DNA from: Streptomyces sp. CG4
GTDB lineage: Bacteria > Actinomycetota > Actinomycetes > Streptomycetales > Streptomycetaceae
DNA: 64,000 nucleotides
Assembly: GCF_041080655.1 (NCBI RefSeq)
Contig: NZ_CP163525.1
Span: 62,001 to 126,000 of the forward strand
Direction of reading: 5' to 3'
The first letter of the stretch is position 1. Each line of letters opens with the position of its first letter. Below, one piece after another: positions 1-8,045 of this stretch. A program made the position numbers and the translations under genes. The notes beneath the pieces are model-generated. The model did no database searches and had not been told where the DNA came from. It saw only the letters and a list, made by a program, of their open reading frames with translations.

Positions 1-1
1 G

Positions 2-580
2 GTCACGGAGGCCGGTGCGCGGTCACCGGGGGAGTCCGCCAAGGCGCTGAGCGACGCGACGCGGCTGGTGGATCAGATGGGGCGGCTGGTAGCCGGCCTG
101 CTGGCCCGTGCGCGGATACAGGTCGGCACGCAGGAAGTGGAGCGGACGGCGCTCCGGCTCGACCAGGTCGTGGAGCAGGTCGTCGACGAACTGCCGGCGT
201 CGGGCGCCGAGGTGACGGTGCGGGCCGAGCCCACGGTCGTGCGCGGTGATCCGGAGCTGCTGGCCCAGGCGGTGCGGAATCTGGTCGACAACGCCCTCAG
301 GCACGGGGCTGCCCCTGGAGAGCGGGCCCGGGTCGATGTCGTGGTCGCGGAGGGCAGGGTCACCGTGCGCGATCACGGCCCAGGGGTGGCCCCGGCCGCG
401 CGGGAGCGGGTCTTCGACCGGCGGGCGCCAGGACCTGGAGGGGGTACGGGGATCGGCTTGGCGATTGTGCGGTGGGTGGCCGATCTGCACTCCGGCACCG
501 CGCGCATCAGCGACGCCCCCGGAGGCGGGGCCGTATCCGAACTGGTCATCCCGCGGGAACCAGCCGGTCCCCCCGTGTGA
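2..580 (+). CDS. sensor histidine kinase, C-terminal part (5' end outside window)
   Basis: The frame is open from base 2, so the N-terminus lies outside the window. What remains is the end of the dimerisation region and the full HATPase domain of a membrane sensor kinase that phosphorylates a response regulator. Visible motifs are the N box (LVDNALRHG), the G1 box (RDHGPGVAP) and the G2 box (GGTGIGLAIVRWV). The His-box is upstream. The cognate response regulator, if paired, is also off-window. The gene reads toward the cellulase lipoprotein 100 bases downstream. The kinase call is firm; the stimulus is unknown. Confidence 0.9.
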   Translation, partial: VTEAGARSPGESAKALSDATRLVDQMGRLVAGLLARARIQVGTQEVERTALRLDQVVEQVVDELPASGAEVTVRAEPTVVRGDPELLAQAVRNLVDNALRHGAAPGERARVDVVVAEGRVTVRDHGPGVAPAARERVFDRRAPGPGGGTGIGLAIVRWVADLHSGTARISDAPGGGAVSELVIPREPAGPPV

Positions 581-639
581 CGCCGCGATGGCGCAGGGGC
601 GATGCGGAGCCGTGGGCGCTGTGCGAGCTGCGCGGGCCG

Positions 640-655
640 CCTCACGTTTTCCTCA
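640..655 (+). promoter_or_regulatory. candidate response-regulator direct repeat upstream of the cellulase
   Basis: CCTCA occurs at 640-644 and again at 651-655, an 11-base period of the kind bound by OmpR-family regulators. It sits 25-40 bases before the cellulase start, after the kinase gene. The pairing with the upstream two-component system is inference, and short repeats of this kind arise by chance. Confidence 0.25.
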
Positions 656-679
656 TGATGCCGTCGGCAGCCTTCTGGC

Positions 680-2611
680 ATGTCCAAGCAACGCAATCGC
701 GTGGTCATCCTGTCCACAGCCAGTGTCGCCACCACCGTCCTCGCTGTTTCCTGCTTGCCGCCGTCCCGTCCCGGAGCTGACCCGACCGCCGGTCCGCCCG
801 CCGCCGTTGTCCGCGTCGACCAGGTCGGCTACGCGCCCGGCGAGACCAAGCACGCCTACTTGATGACGTCCCGCCCCGCCGCCCGGGCGCCCTTCCGGGT
901 GCTCGATGCCTCCGGAAGGGAGGTGCTGTCCGGCACAGCCGGGCTCGCCACGGGGCGATGGAACAGCACCTACGAATCCGTCCGCACCCTAGACCTGTCC
1001 CGCCTCACGACTCCGGGCGACTACCAGGTGGAGGTCACCGGCGAGCTCCACGCAGCCTCGCCGAAGTTCCGTGTGGCGCCCGCCGACGAGCTGTTCGACA
1101 AGGTCGTCCAGGACAACGTCCGCTTCTTCACAGCCCAGCGCGACGGAGCCGAAGTGGACCCCAGCGTGCTGCGGCGCAAGCCCTCGCATCTGGCCGACCG
1201 GCAGGCCACGGTCTATGACACCCCCGTCTACGGTGAAGACGCCGAGCGACTGCGCGCACCTCTTCAGCCCGTGGGCGGCCCGGTCGACGTCTCCGGCGGC
1301 TGGTTCGACGCCGGCGACTTCCTGAAGTTCACGCACACCGCCTCGTACTCCACCGCGAGCCTTCTCCTGGCTCAGCGCATGACCCCGGCCGGCGGTGCGA
1401 AGCTGGCCGAGGAGGCCCGCCACGGGCTGGACTGGCTGGACAGGATGTGGGACGCCTCCTCCGCCACCCTTTACGTCCAGGTCGGCATCGGAGTGGGCGA
1501 CACCGAAGACGGCAGTGGCAAGGTGCGTTCCGATCACGACGTGTGGCGGCTGCCCGAGGCCGACGACGCGATGCGGGTCCGGCCCGGCGACCCCGACTAC
1601 ACGATCAAACACCGGCCGGTCTTCCGCGCGGCGCCTCCCGGCGAGCCCATCAGCCCCAATCTCGCGGGGCGGGTCGCCGCGACCTTCGCGCTGGCCGCGC
1701 AGCTGGACGCCGTAGACGCCCCGGAGCGGGCTCGCACGGAACTGGCGAAGGCCGCCCAGATCTATGCACTCGCCGACACCTCGCCGAAGGGGCAGCTGGT
1801 CACCGCGTTTCCCCACGGTTTCTACCCCGAGTCGTCCTGGGAGGACGACATGGAGTTCGGAGCCGCGGAACTGGCCCTGGCCGGCAAGGCTCTGGGCGAC
1901 GACCGGACACAGGAATGGTCGCGCCAGGCCGGCCACTGGGCCAAGCAGTACCTGAACTCGGACAACCTCGGCACCCTCGGACTGGGCGACGTCAGCGCCC
2001 TGGCACACGCCGATCTCACGAAGCTGATCGACGATGGCCGGCCGAGCAGCGAGGTCAGCCGCGCGCAGCTGGTCGCCGACCTCAAGCGGCAACTCGACGA
2101 CGGCAAGGCTCACGCGGCCCGGGATCCCTTCCGAGCGGGTGCCGACTACACGGACTTCGACTCCGTGCCCCACACCTTCGGCCTGGCCACCACCGCGCTG
2201 CTGTACCACCGGGTCACCGGCGACTCCCGTTACGACAGCTTCGCCACCCAGCAGCGCAACTGGGCATTGGGCGCCAACGCCTGGGGATCGTCCTTCGTCA
2301 TCGGAGAAGGATCCGCCTTCCCGCACTGCCCGGAGCACCAGGCCGCCAACCTCGCAGGCAGTCTCACGGGCACGGGCGACATCCTCACAGGCGGCGTGGT
2401 AAACGGCCCCAACAAGGCAGCCAAGCTCATGGAACTCAACTCTTTCCCGACCATGCGCCCGTGCCCGACCCGAGCGAGCGATCCCTTCTCCGCCTTCAAT
2501 GGCCACGAGGGCGGCTACCGGGACCACGTCGGCGCCTGGCAGACCGTCGAAGCCGCCGACGACTTCACGGCCACCGCGTTGCTGACGTTCAGCCTCTCCA
2601 CAGGGCCATAG
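680..2611 (+). CDS. glycoside hydrolase family 9 endoglucanase-like lipoprotein
   Basis: 643 aa. An N-terminal hydrophobic segment ends in the lipobox LAVSC (Cys about residue 25), so the enzyme is probably exported and lipid-anchored. Residues about 45-130 match the CelD-type N-terminal Ig-like domain (start VRVDQVGYAPGE). The rest is an (alpha/alpha)6 GH9 catalytic domain: WFDAGDF near residue 210 carries the Asp pair, and TVEAADDFTATALL near 623 carries the proton-donor Glu. FNGHEGGYRDH is the conserved C-terminal block. The expected activity is hydrolysis of beta-1,4-glucan. No carbohydrate-binding module is seen. ATG 680 gives a proper signal peptide. Confidence 0.92.
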   Translation: MSKQRNRVVILSTASVATTVLAVSCLPPSRPGADPTAGPPAAVVRVDQVGYAPGETKHAYLMTSRPAARAPFRVLDASGREVLSGTAGLATGRWNSTYESVRTLDLSRLTTPGDYQVEVTGELHAASPKFRVAPADELFDKVVQDNVRFFTAQRDGAEVDPSVLRRKPSHLADRQATVYDTPVYGEDAERLRAPLQPVGGPVDVSGGWFDAGDFLKFTHTASYSTASLLLAQRMTPAGGAKLAEEARHGLDWLDRMWDASSATLYVQVGIGVGDTEDGSGKVRSDHDVWRLPEADDAMRVRPGDPDYTIKHRPVFRAAPPGEPISPNLAGRVAATFALAAQLDAVDAPERARTELAKAAQIYALADTSPKGQLVTAFPHGFYPESSWEDDMEFGAAELALAGKALGDDRTQEWSRQAGHWAKQYLNSDNLGTLGLGDVSALAHADLTKLIDDGRPSSEVSRAQLVADLKRQLDDGKAHAARDPFRAGADYTDFDSVPHTFGLATTALLYHRVTGDSRYDSFATQQRNWALGANAWGSSFVIGEGSAFPHCPEHQAANLAGSLTGTGDILTGGVVNGPNKAAKLMELNSFPTMRPCPTRASDPFSAFNGHEGGYRDHVGAWQTVEAADDFTATALLTFSLSTGP

Positions 2612-2639
2612 GACCTGTCCAGTTGGTCGGTGCTTGACG

Positions 2640-3310
2640 TCCGGCCGGAAGGCTGGGCACTTGTGGCAGGAGCACCAAAAGCGTCTCCGGGATCAACGGA
2701 CACTGCACTACGGTGCAGCGGTGGTTCGCGCCGGCTCGCAGGCTGAGGCGCTGCGACAGGTCGTCGTGCAGAACTACTACCGCGACGCAGCAGGCCGCCT
2801 ACGCTGGCGCACCACCGACAACGGCGGCCTTCCGCCCTTCTCCACAACGATTCGTGTCTCCCTACGGCACTACGGCGCGCTACGTCCGCCATGGGCACAT
2901 CATCAGCTGGAAGGGGTACGCCGCGCATGTCACCCAGACGTGTGCCTCTGACAGCGCCAACGTGATCACGGACGTGTGCCACCACCTCGGCCACCACGAA
3001 CGACACCCAGGCCCTGCCCGGTATCCACACCCGCCTGCCACGTCGCGGGCTGCTGCCCGCCGAGCACCTGGCCGACGGCGACTACACCTCCCTGGTGACC
3101 TGGGACGAGCCGAGCACGAACACCAGGTCACCGTCAGCCGGCCGTTGCCGGGCAACCCCACCCGCCAGCACCGCCGGAGCCCAGGATTCGACAGGAACAA
3201 CTACCACATCGACTTCGACCGTCGGCAGGTCACCTGCCCCCGTGGCCAGGTCAGCAAGGGCTGGCACGGCCCCTACCCGGCTTCCTCACCCACGGCGGCA
3301 CCCCTGATCG
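2640..3310 (+). pseudogene. IS1182-family transposase relic
   Basis: Pieces of one transposase are spread over all three forward frames: [19 protein letters not shown] (about 2754-2810), [13 protein letters not shown] and [13 protein letters not shown] (about 2850-2945), then [20 protein letters not shown] (about 3010-3070), then GNPTRQHRR and [17 protein letters not shown] sequence (about 3150-3240). The order and wording match the IS1182-family transposases common in Streptomyces. At least two frameshifts and missing ends make it non-functional. It lies between the cellulase and a phosphatase fragment and marks an old insertion. Confidence 0.7.
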
Positions 3311-3745
3311 TGGCTGCGACAGGCCCACGCCTGGGAACGGAAGGTCGCCGTCACCCTCCAGGAGGCGATGATGCAGTCGCCGGTCCTGGCCGGGCACCCG
3401 AACATCGCGGTGCGCTACCTGCCTGCGTCCAAAGGGCTCAACGTGTGCGGCGACTGGGACGACGTGGTCGACGTGCCCGATGACTGCCTTTCCCTCGCGG
3501 TGGGCGACGTGGTCGGCCACGGTCTGGAGGCGGCCGCCGCCATGGGCATGCTGCGCAGCGCCCTGTCAGCCGCCGTCCGCGCCCTGCACAAGCCCGCCAG
3601 AGCGATGGAGGTCTTGGACCTGTACGCCTGCCCGGTGGAAGGAGCCTCAGCCACCACCGCGGTCAAAGCCGTCATCGACACCCACCGCCAGCACATCACC
3701 TACAGCATTGCCGGCCATCCCCCACCCGTCCTGCTCCATTCCTTG
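3311..3745 (+). pseudogene. SpoIIE/PP2C-like phosphatase fragment
   Basis: The reading frame [17 protein letters not shown]...[18 protein letters not shown]...LSLAVGDVVGHGLEAAAAMG...YSIAGHPPPVLL is the core of the SpoIIE-type serine phosphatase domain found in many Streptomyces PAS/GAF regulators of anti-sigma factors. DVVGHG contains the metal-binding Asp. The sensor domains and the ATPase-like tail are missing. The 5' side abuts the IS1182 relic and the 3' side runs into reverse-strand IS sequence after GHPPPVLL, so both ends are insertion scars. It is not expected to be functional. Confidence 0.7.
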
Positions 3746-3975
3746 CCGATGCGCATCCCGGCTGCGTCGTGGTGGGCTCGGGCCATGGTGGAGTCCACGC
3801 CTGCCAGGGACAAGTCCGTCCGTCCCTGGCGGGCGGCCTCGGTGATCAACTTCAGCTACTCGTCGGTGAGTTGCCTGCGCCTCGCGATCGTCTTCCTACC
3901 GGATCCCCCCAGAGAGACCCGGGTCGGCAAGATTGATCACGACACCACACAGGCCCAGTAGGGCTTGGTCAGGTT
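3740..3975 (-). pseudogene. IS5-family transposase fragment
   Basis: Read on the minus strand from about 3870 to 3745, the sequence encodes LKLITEAARQGRTD, then LAGVDSTMARAHHDAAGM, the catalytic-core wording of IS5-group transposases around the first DDE Asp. An in-frame TAG interrupts it just before LKLI. The segment cuts off the phosphatase relic on one side and borders the acetyltransferase relic on the other. Only the middle of the transposase is recognisable. Confidence 0.5.
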
Positions 3976-3989
3976 CACTCGCGGGTGGC

Positions 3990-4693
3990 GTGTCCGTGTG
4001 ATCGGGTGTGTCGTTGACCGGCTGTCCTGGGTGGGGAGTTGGCCGCGGTCCGGTGTGATCTGGAGGACTTCGCGGCGGGGATGTTCGAGTCGTTCGCGCG
4101 GGCGCAGGTGGCGGCCGACGGCGTTGTCCCGCCCGTCGCCGTGTACTTCCCGCAGCCCTGGGCCTCCGGCACCCCCGAGCAGACCGCCCGCAACATCGTC
4201 CAGAACCACTGGTGGACCCGCGGCGACTGGCGCGAGGACAGCTGGCGCCTCCTCCTCGCTGTCTTCCGCGACGGCCAGGTCATCGGGCAGCAGAACCCCT
4301 CCACCCGCGACGTCCGCATCACGCGCGAAGCCCGCACCGGCTTCTGGCTCGGCCGCCGCTTCCAGGGCCGCGCCTTCGGCACCCAAATGCGCGCCGCCGC
4401 CCTCCACCTCGCCTTCTCGCCTGCCTCGGCACCGAGCGGGTCACCTCCACCGCCTCCGCGGACAACGCCGCCTCCCGCCACGTCTCCGAGAAGTTCGGAT
4501 ACGAACCCAACGGTGTGCGACGCCTCGCCGTCGACCAGCACCTCGTAGAGGCGCCCACGAAGCCATCCTCACCGTCGAACGGTGGCACGGGCAGCCCCAA
4601 CAGCCCACCCTGGTCAAAGGCTTCGACGAATGCCAGCACCTGTTCGGCGTCCCTGCAGCGCCCGAACCCCTCGACGTCGTTCTGCACGTGTAA
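3990..4693 (+). pseudogene. GNAT-family acetyltransferase relic (three frameshifts)
   Basis: Consecutive parts of a RimJ/RimL-like N-acetyltransferase can be read only by changing frame: CVVDRLSWVG (about 4005-4035), LAAVRCDLEDFAAGMF to FWLGRRFQGRAFGTQMR (4041-4410), TERVTSTASADNAASRHVS and KFGYEPNGVRR (about 4430-4525), and EAILTVERWHGQPQQPTLV to the TAA at 4691. GRRFQGRAFGTQMR is the acetyl-CoA binding loop region. Three frame changes in about 700 bases point to a decayed gene, although homopolymer errors cannot be excluded. Confidence 0.65.
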
Positions 4694-4905
4694 CGCAGGC
4701 GATGCTGTGCACCACCGTCTGCACCACTCGGAGGTTCGCCCCAGGCAGCGGCGACACCGCTTTGAGCAAGGTGGCCACCACGCCAAGGCCAGCCAGCAGA
4801 GCGTCGGCCAAGTAGACGAAGCACACCCCAAGCGAGGATGGCGGCCCATACGCTGATCAGATAGATGCAGCCGGCGACAAAGTCAGCGCCCGCACGCGCA
4901 ACCGA
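4694..4905. other. intergenic segment with no supported gene
   Basis: About 210 bases between the acetyltransferase relic and the next gene. A minus-strand frame here has a hydrophobic start (VYLADALLAGLGVVATLL), but no ribosome binding site or family match is visible, so it is left unannotated. Confidence 0.4.
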
Positions 4906-5622
4906 ATGCGGGAACTCAGCTCAGCCATCAAACTGGTCGATCTCGACGCCTGCTGGGCCGCAGGCGGGTTCACCCGAGTTCCGGTCCCCGAAGGCCGGTC
5001 CGGCGGTGCACGCAAGGCCCTGTTCGACTCCTACGCCGACGGTGTCTCCTTGGGCGCCGAGGAAGAGGTGCAGCGGGCACTGGGCGTGTTCGAGGCGATG
5101 CTCCGCCGCTGCCGCCCCGACGAGCCCTCCCCGTACTGGGTGAAGGCCCTGGCAGAGATCACCGAGGAGTTCGCTTACGGCGGCTACGAAATCAGTCCGT
5201 CGCTCAAGATCCTCGGCAAGGGAGCGTGGCGGCCCGAGCACGCACGAGAAGACGACCTGGCGTACAAGGAAGCGCTCCGCTTCCTTCGCGGAGCCCGCAA
5301 CCAGTTGGAGCGACTGCATCGCCTAACGAAGGGCACGGTCGAAGAGCGGCTCCGCGACATCCTGCTCGTGGCCCTGAACACCTACGTCGAAGGTCTCGGT
5401 ACTGGCGGACCGCCCTACGGCGACCGCGACAGCGGCCTGCCGCTGCCGCTCGTACGGCCACAACGTCCACCCCTACGGGACCAGGACCGAAAGAAACACG
5501 AAAAACCGCTCCCCTGGTTTTACGGCCCCACCCCTTGCCCTCAGCCCCTTGCCCTCAGCCCGGCCGGGCAATCGCCGCCTGCCCGATCCCCTCACCGGAC
5601 GCGGAACCCCCGCACTCCGTAA
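4906..5622 (+). CDS. hypothetical protein
   Basis: 238 aa in this frame. The first 145 residues are acidic and helix-rich (ALGVFEAMLRRCRPDEPSP, WVKALAEITEEFAYGGYEIS, LERLHRLTKGTVEERLRD) and look like a genuine soluble domain. The wording recalls the N-terminal part of actinobacterial 'abortive infection family' proteins, but I cannot confirm that. From about residue 165 the sequence becomes a low-complexity Pro/Arg tail that looks like out-of-frame translation, so a frameshift near 5400 that removed the natural C-terminus is likely. ATG 4906 is the first start. Function unknown. Confidence 0.5.
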   Translation: MRELSSAIKLVDLDACWAAGGFTRVPVPEGRSGGARKALFDSYADGVSLGAEEEVQRALGVFEAMLRRCRPDEPSPYWVKALAEITEEFAYGGYEISPSLKILGKGAWRPEHAREDDLAYKEALRFLRGARNQLERLHRLTKGTVEERLRDILLVALNTYVEGLGTGGPPYGDRDSGLPLPLVRPQRPPLRDQDRKKHEKPLPWFYGPTPCPQPLALSPAGQSPPARSPHRTRNPRTP

Positions 5623-5653
5623 CCCCTCTTCAAGAGCGTTAACGGTGTGTAGC

Positions 5654-5672
5654 ATACGAACCCTACGGTTTC
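5654..5672 (+). promoter_or_regulatory. ARE-like operator (gamma-butyrolactone receptor binding site)
   Basis: ATACGAACCCTACGGTTTC fits the autoregulatory-element pattern of ArpA/ScbR-type receptors almost base for base (AC-NWACY-NNN-CGGTTT core). It contains the imperfect palindrome GAACC-cTAC-GGTTT. It lies 28-46 bases before the GTG of the receptor-like TetR gene, where it would overlap the promoter, which suggests autorepression. Confidence 0.6.
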
Positions 5673-5699
5673 CTTTCGGCGGGGGTGCGGAGGTGTGGT

Positions 5700-6380
5700 G
5701 TGGCGAAGCAGGAACGGGCTATCAGGACGCGGGAGAAGATCCTCGTCGCAGCAGCTGAGGTCTTCGCCGAAGTCGGATACGACGCAGCCACCATCGCCGA
5801 GATCCTCAAGCGCTCCGAGGTGACCAAGGGAGCCCTCTACTTCCACTTCTCCTCCAAGGACGAACTCGCCCAGGCCGTCCTCACCGACCAACTCTCCTCG
5901 GTCCCCCGGGTGCCCCCGCAGGAACTGGTCCTGCAAGAAGGCTTGGACGAATCACTCCTGCTCGCCTACATGCTGGGCAAGGGCGATCCCATGGTGCGCG
6001 GCAGCGTACGGCTCACCGTCGACCAGGGAACATCACAAGACATCCTGGACCGAGCCGCATCCATGCAGAACTGGATCGACCACAACGCACAGATCCTGCA
6101 ACGCGCCAAACAGAACGGGGAACTACTCCCCCACACCGACGTCACGGCAGCCGCGAACATGTTCGTCGCCGCCTTCACCGGCGTCCAGATCCTCTCCAAA
6201 ATCATGACCGGACACGCCGACATGACCGAACGCATGACAGTCCTCCAAAAACACCTCATGGCAGCCCTCGCCGCACCCGGAGTACTCGTCCAACTCGACT
6301 TCGCACCCGACCGCGGCCAACGCGTCTACGAAGCCGCCACGCAACACCACCACACAACCACGCAGCCCACCTCAACCTGA
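5700..6380 (+). CDS. TetR-family regulator, gamma-butyrolactone receptor-like (ArpA/ScbR type)
   Basis: 226 aa from GTG 5700, chosen because GGAGG at 5689-5693 is well spaced for it; GTG 5685 is an in-frame alternative. The N-terminal HTH (EKILVAAAEVFAEVGYDAATIAEIL, then KGALYFHFSSKDELAQAVL) is that of the ArpA/ScbR subfamily. The ligand domain also resembles it (VRGSVRLTVDQGT, MQNWIDHNAQILQRAKQNGEL). Such proteins repress antibiotic and morphogenesis genes until a gamma-butyrolactone or a related signal binds. No AfsA-type synthase is in the window, so this may be an orphan receptor or a pseudo-receptor answering to antibiotics. The His/Thr-rich tail is unusual but uninterrupted. Confidence 0.85.
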   Translation: MAKQERAIRTREKILVAAAEVFAEVGYDAATIAEILKRSEVTKGALYFHFSSKDELAQAVLTDQLSSVPRVPPQELVLQEGLDESLLLAYMLGKGDPMVRGSVRLTVDQGTSQDILDRAASMQNWIDHNAQILQRAKQNGELLPHTDVTAAANMFVAAFTGVQILSKIMTGHADMTERMTVLQKHLMAALAAPGVLVQLDFAPDRGQRVYEAATQHHHTTTQPTST

Positions 6381-6664
6381 ACACCACACCCCCCACCACA
6401 CCCCCCAAAAAGCACCCTGTTGTCTCGATCGCGCAAAGCACACTGCTTGTCACCAGGTCGACGCGCTACCTGTCACCGGCAGCACGCGAAGCACGGTGGG
6501 TGTCACCGGCTCCGGCGCTGTACCGGCCGCCTGGCTGCACAGCGGCCCCGACGGTCAGACCGGCGTACACCGTCCGACGGTCGTTGTGACAACACGCTGC
6601 CTTGGTGACACCTATCGTGCTTCGGCTCAAGTCGGCCTATGAAAGCGCTCAGTCACAGCGCCTG
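6381..6664. other. intergenic segment, no gene seen
   Basis: Between the ARE-controlled regulator and the tpg relic. It contains short G/C-rich inverted elements (repeated TGTCACCGG around 6467 and 6499) but no frame with a start, a ribosome site and coding character. With a terminal-protein gene next to it, a telomere-derived remnant is conceivable but not demonstrable here. Confidence 0.4.
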
Positions 6665-7240
6665 CTACAGGTCGAACTCGGGGTACTCGATGTCGGTGAA
6701 GCGGACTTCCTCCAGCTGGCCGGCGCGGCGGCCGTTGTCCTGGAAGTACATCTCCTTGAGCCCTTCGGCCACGTTCTCCCGCAAATGCTGCTCGGCGACA
6801 CCCTGCTCTTGGGCCTCGAAGAGACGGGCGGCGTAGCGAAGCGGCAGCGCCACGGTCAGGTGCCGGAGCCGGTCCTCGTCAGTCGAGCCGACCGGTGCGG
6901 TGTAGCCGATACGGGCGCGGGTGTCGACGACGATGCCGCCGGTGGTGGCCGCCTTGTGCCAGGCCTTGGCCCGGATCTGCGGCTACCACCGCTTCTTCAC
7001 CTCGCGCTCCAGCCGGGCGGCGAGGTCCGGGCGGGGCTTCTTGATCTGGTCCTTCACATACCGTTCGACGGTGCGCTGGGAGATCCGCAGCATCTGGGCG
7101 ACCGGCTTGGTTCGCTTGAGCTGCTTGACCAGGTATCGCATCTGCGCGCTCGCGCTCTTGGGTGCTGGGCGGGTGAACGCCTTCTGCACCGCGGCGTCCA
7201 AGCCGGCCGCGGGCGAGAGCCCCACGCGGCCGGTGCGCAC
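6665..7240 (-). pseudogene. tpg: telomere terminal protein Tpg-like gene interrupted by one nonsense codon
   Basis: Reading leftward from GTG 7240 (or 7225), the frame gives GLDAAVQKAFTRPAPKSA, MRYLVKQLKRTKPVAQML, ISQRTVERYVKDQIKKPRPD, then KKRW, a TAG at 6983-6985, and continues in the same frame: PQIRAKAWHKAATTGGIVVD, RIGYTAPVGSTDEDRLRHL, RYAARLFEAQEQG, ending TDIEYPEFDL. This is the Tpg family that primes end-patching of linear Streptomyces replicons, including its helix-turn-helix. The stop replaces the Gln that normally follows KKRW (CAG to TAG). Everything else is collinear, so it is a recent mutation, a readthrough case or a sequence error. No tap gene is present. Confidence 0.8.
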
Positions 7241-7247
7241 CCCGGCG

Positions 7248-7931
7248 TCAGTAGGCCGACGGCGTACTGACGCCCGTGCGGACCACCTCGTAGAAGTCCT
7301 GCAGGTCGTGGACCAGGGTGACGACCTGGTTCTGGTCAGTCGGGTCGGCGTCGAGCAGCCAGTCGGCGACCAGGTCGAACATGCCGCCGACCAGGCCGAT
7401 CGCCACGCGGTGCGGGTCCAGGTCGGTACGGATGGGGTGGCCGCTGCCCAGGGCCCGGTAGTGCTGCCAGACCTGCTCGATGAAGCCGGCCGCCCAGCGC
7501 CGATTGGTGCGGCGCTGGCGCTCGACCGCCGGGGAGACCGCACCGGCCTGACCGAAGGTCACCAGTGCTAGCCGGGGGTCGTCCACCAGGGCATGAGCGA
7601 ACGCGGCCACGAGCAGCCGTTCCCCCTGCCGTGCCTCAGTGGGCGCCTCCCGCAGACGTCCGGTCACGACCGTCTCCAGACGCGCTGTCACGTCCTGGAG
7701 AAGTGCCACGTAGCAGGCCTCGCGACTGTCGAAGATCTCGTAGAAGCCCTTGGTGCCGACATAGGCGTGCTGGCACAGCTGCTCGATCGAGGTGTTGGCG
7801 TAGCCCTGCGCGGCGAACAGCTCCAGCGCCGCGTCAAGGAGCTGGCGGCGTCTCTGGTCGCGGCGCTGCTCGGCGTCCAGGCCGCGGATACGCCGCCCTG
7901 CGGGGTCCCCTGATGCGCTGATCGCTGACAC
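7248..7931 (-). CDS. TetR-family transcriptional regulator
   Basis: 227 aa, GTG start at 7931. The N-terminal HTH (RRRQLLDAALELFAAQGYANTSIEQLCQ, then TKGFYEIFDSREACYVALL) is clear, and the ligand-binding half is helical and ends SAY. It diverges from the lipase gene across 114 bases that contain a perfect palindrome, so local repression of the lipase and of itself is likely. A tpg relic follows 8 bases downstream on the same strand. The ligand is unknown. Confidence 0.85.
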   Translation of the reverse strand: MSAISASGDPAGRRIRGLDAEQRRDQRRRQLLDAALELFAAQGYANTSIEQLCQHAYVGTKGFYEIFDSREACYVALLQDVTARLETVVTGRLREAPTEARQGERLLVAAFAHALVDDPRLALVTFGQAGAVSPAVERQRRTNRRWAAGFIEQVWQHYRALGSGHPIRTDLDPHRVAIGLVGGMFDLVADWLLDADPTDQNQVVTLVHDLQDFYEVVRTGVSTPSAY

Positions 7932-7971
7932 TCCCCCACCCTACCGCCCCTGGAGCACTGAAACTGTTTCC

Positions 7972-7987
7972 AACAAGATGTCTTGTT
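7972..7987. promoter_or_regulatory. palindromic operator between TetR and lipase genes
   Basis: AACAAGATGTCTTGTT has perfect 7-base arms (AACAAGA/TCTTGTT) around TG. It is 41 bases from the regulator start and 58 bases from the lipase start, the usual place and size for a TetR dimer site. Confidence 0.6.
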
Positions 7988-8045
7988 ACTAGTCGGCCAC
8001 CGTGCTCTACTGGCCGCACTCACCCCTAACCATCGGAGGACTCCG

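Noticed and set aside
4614..4826. Small minus-strand membrane protein
   Set aside because: Hydrophobic start only. The second half is Arg-rich antisense of the acetyltransferase relic, and no start signal is seen.
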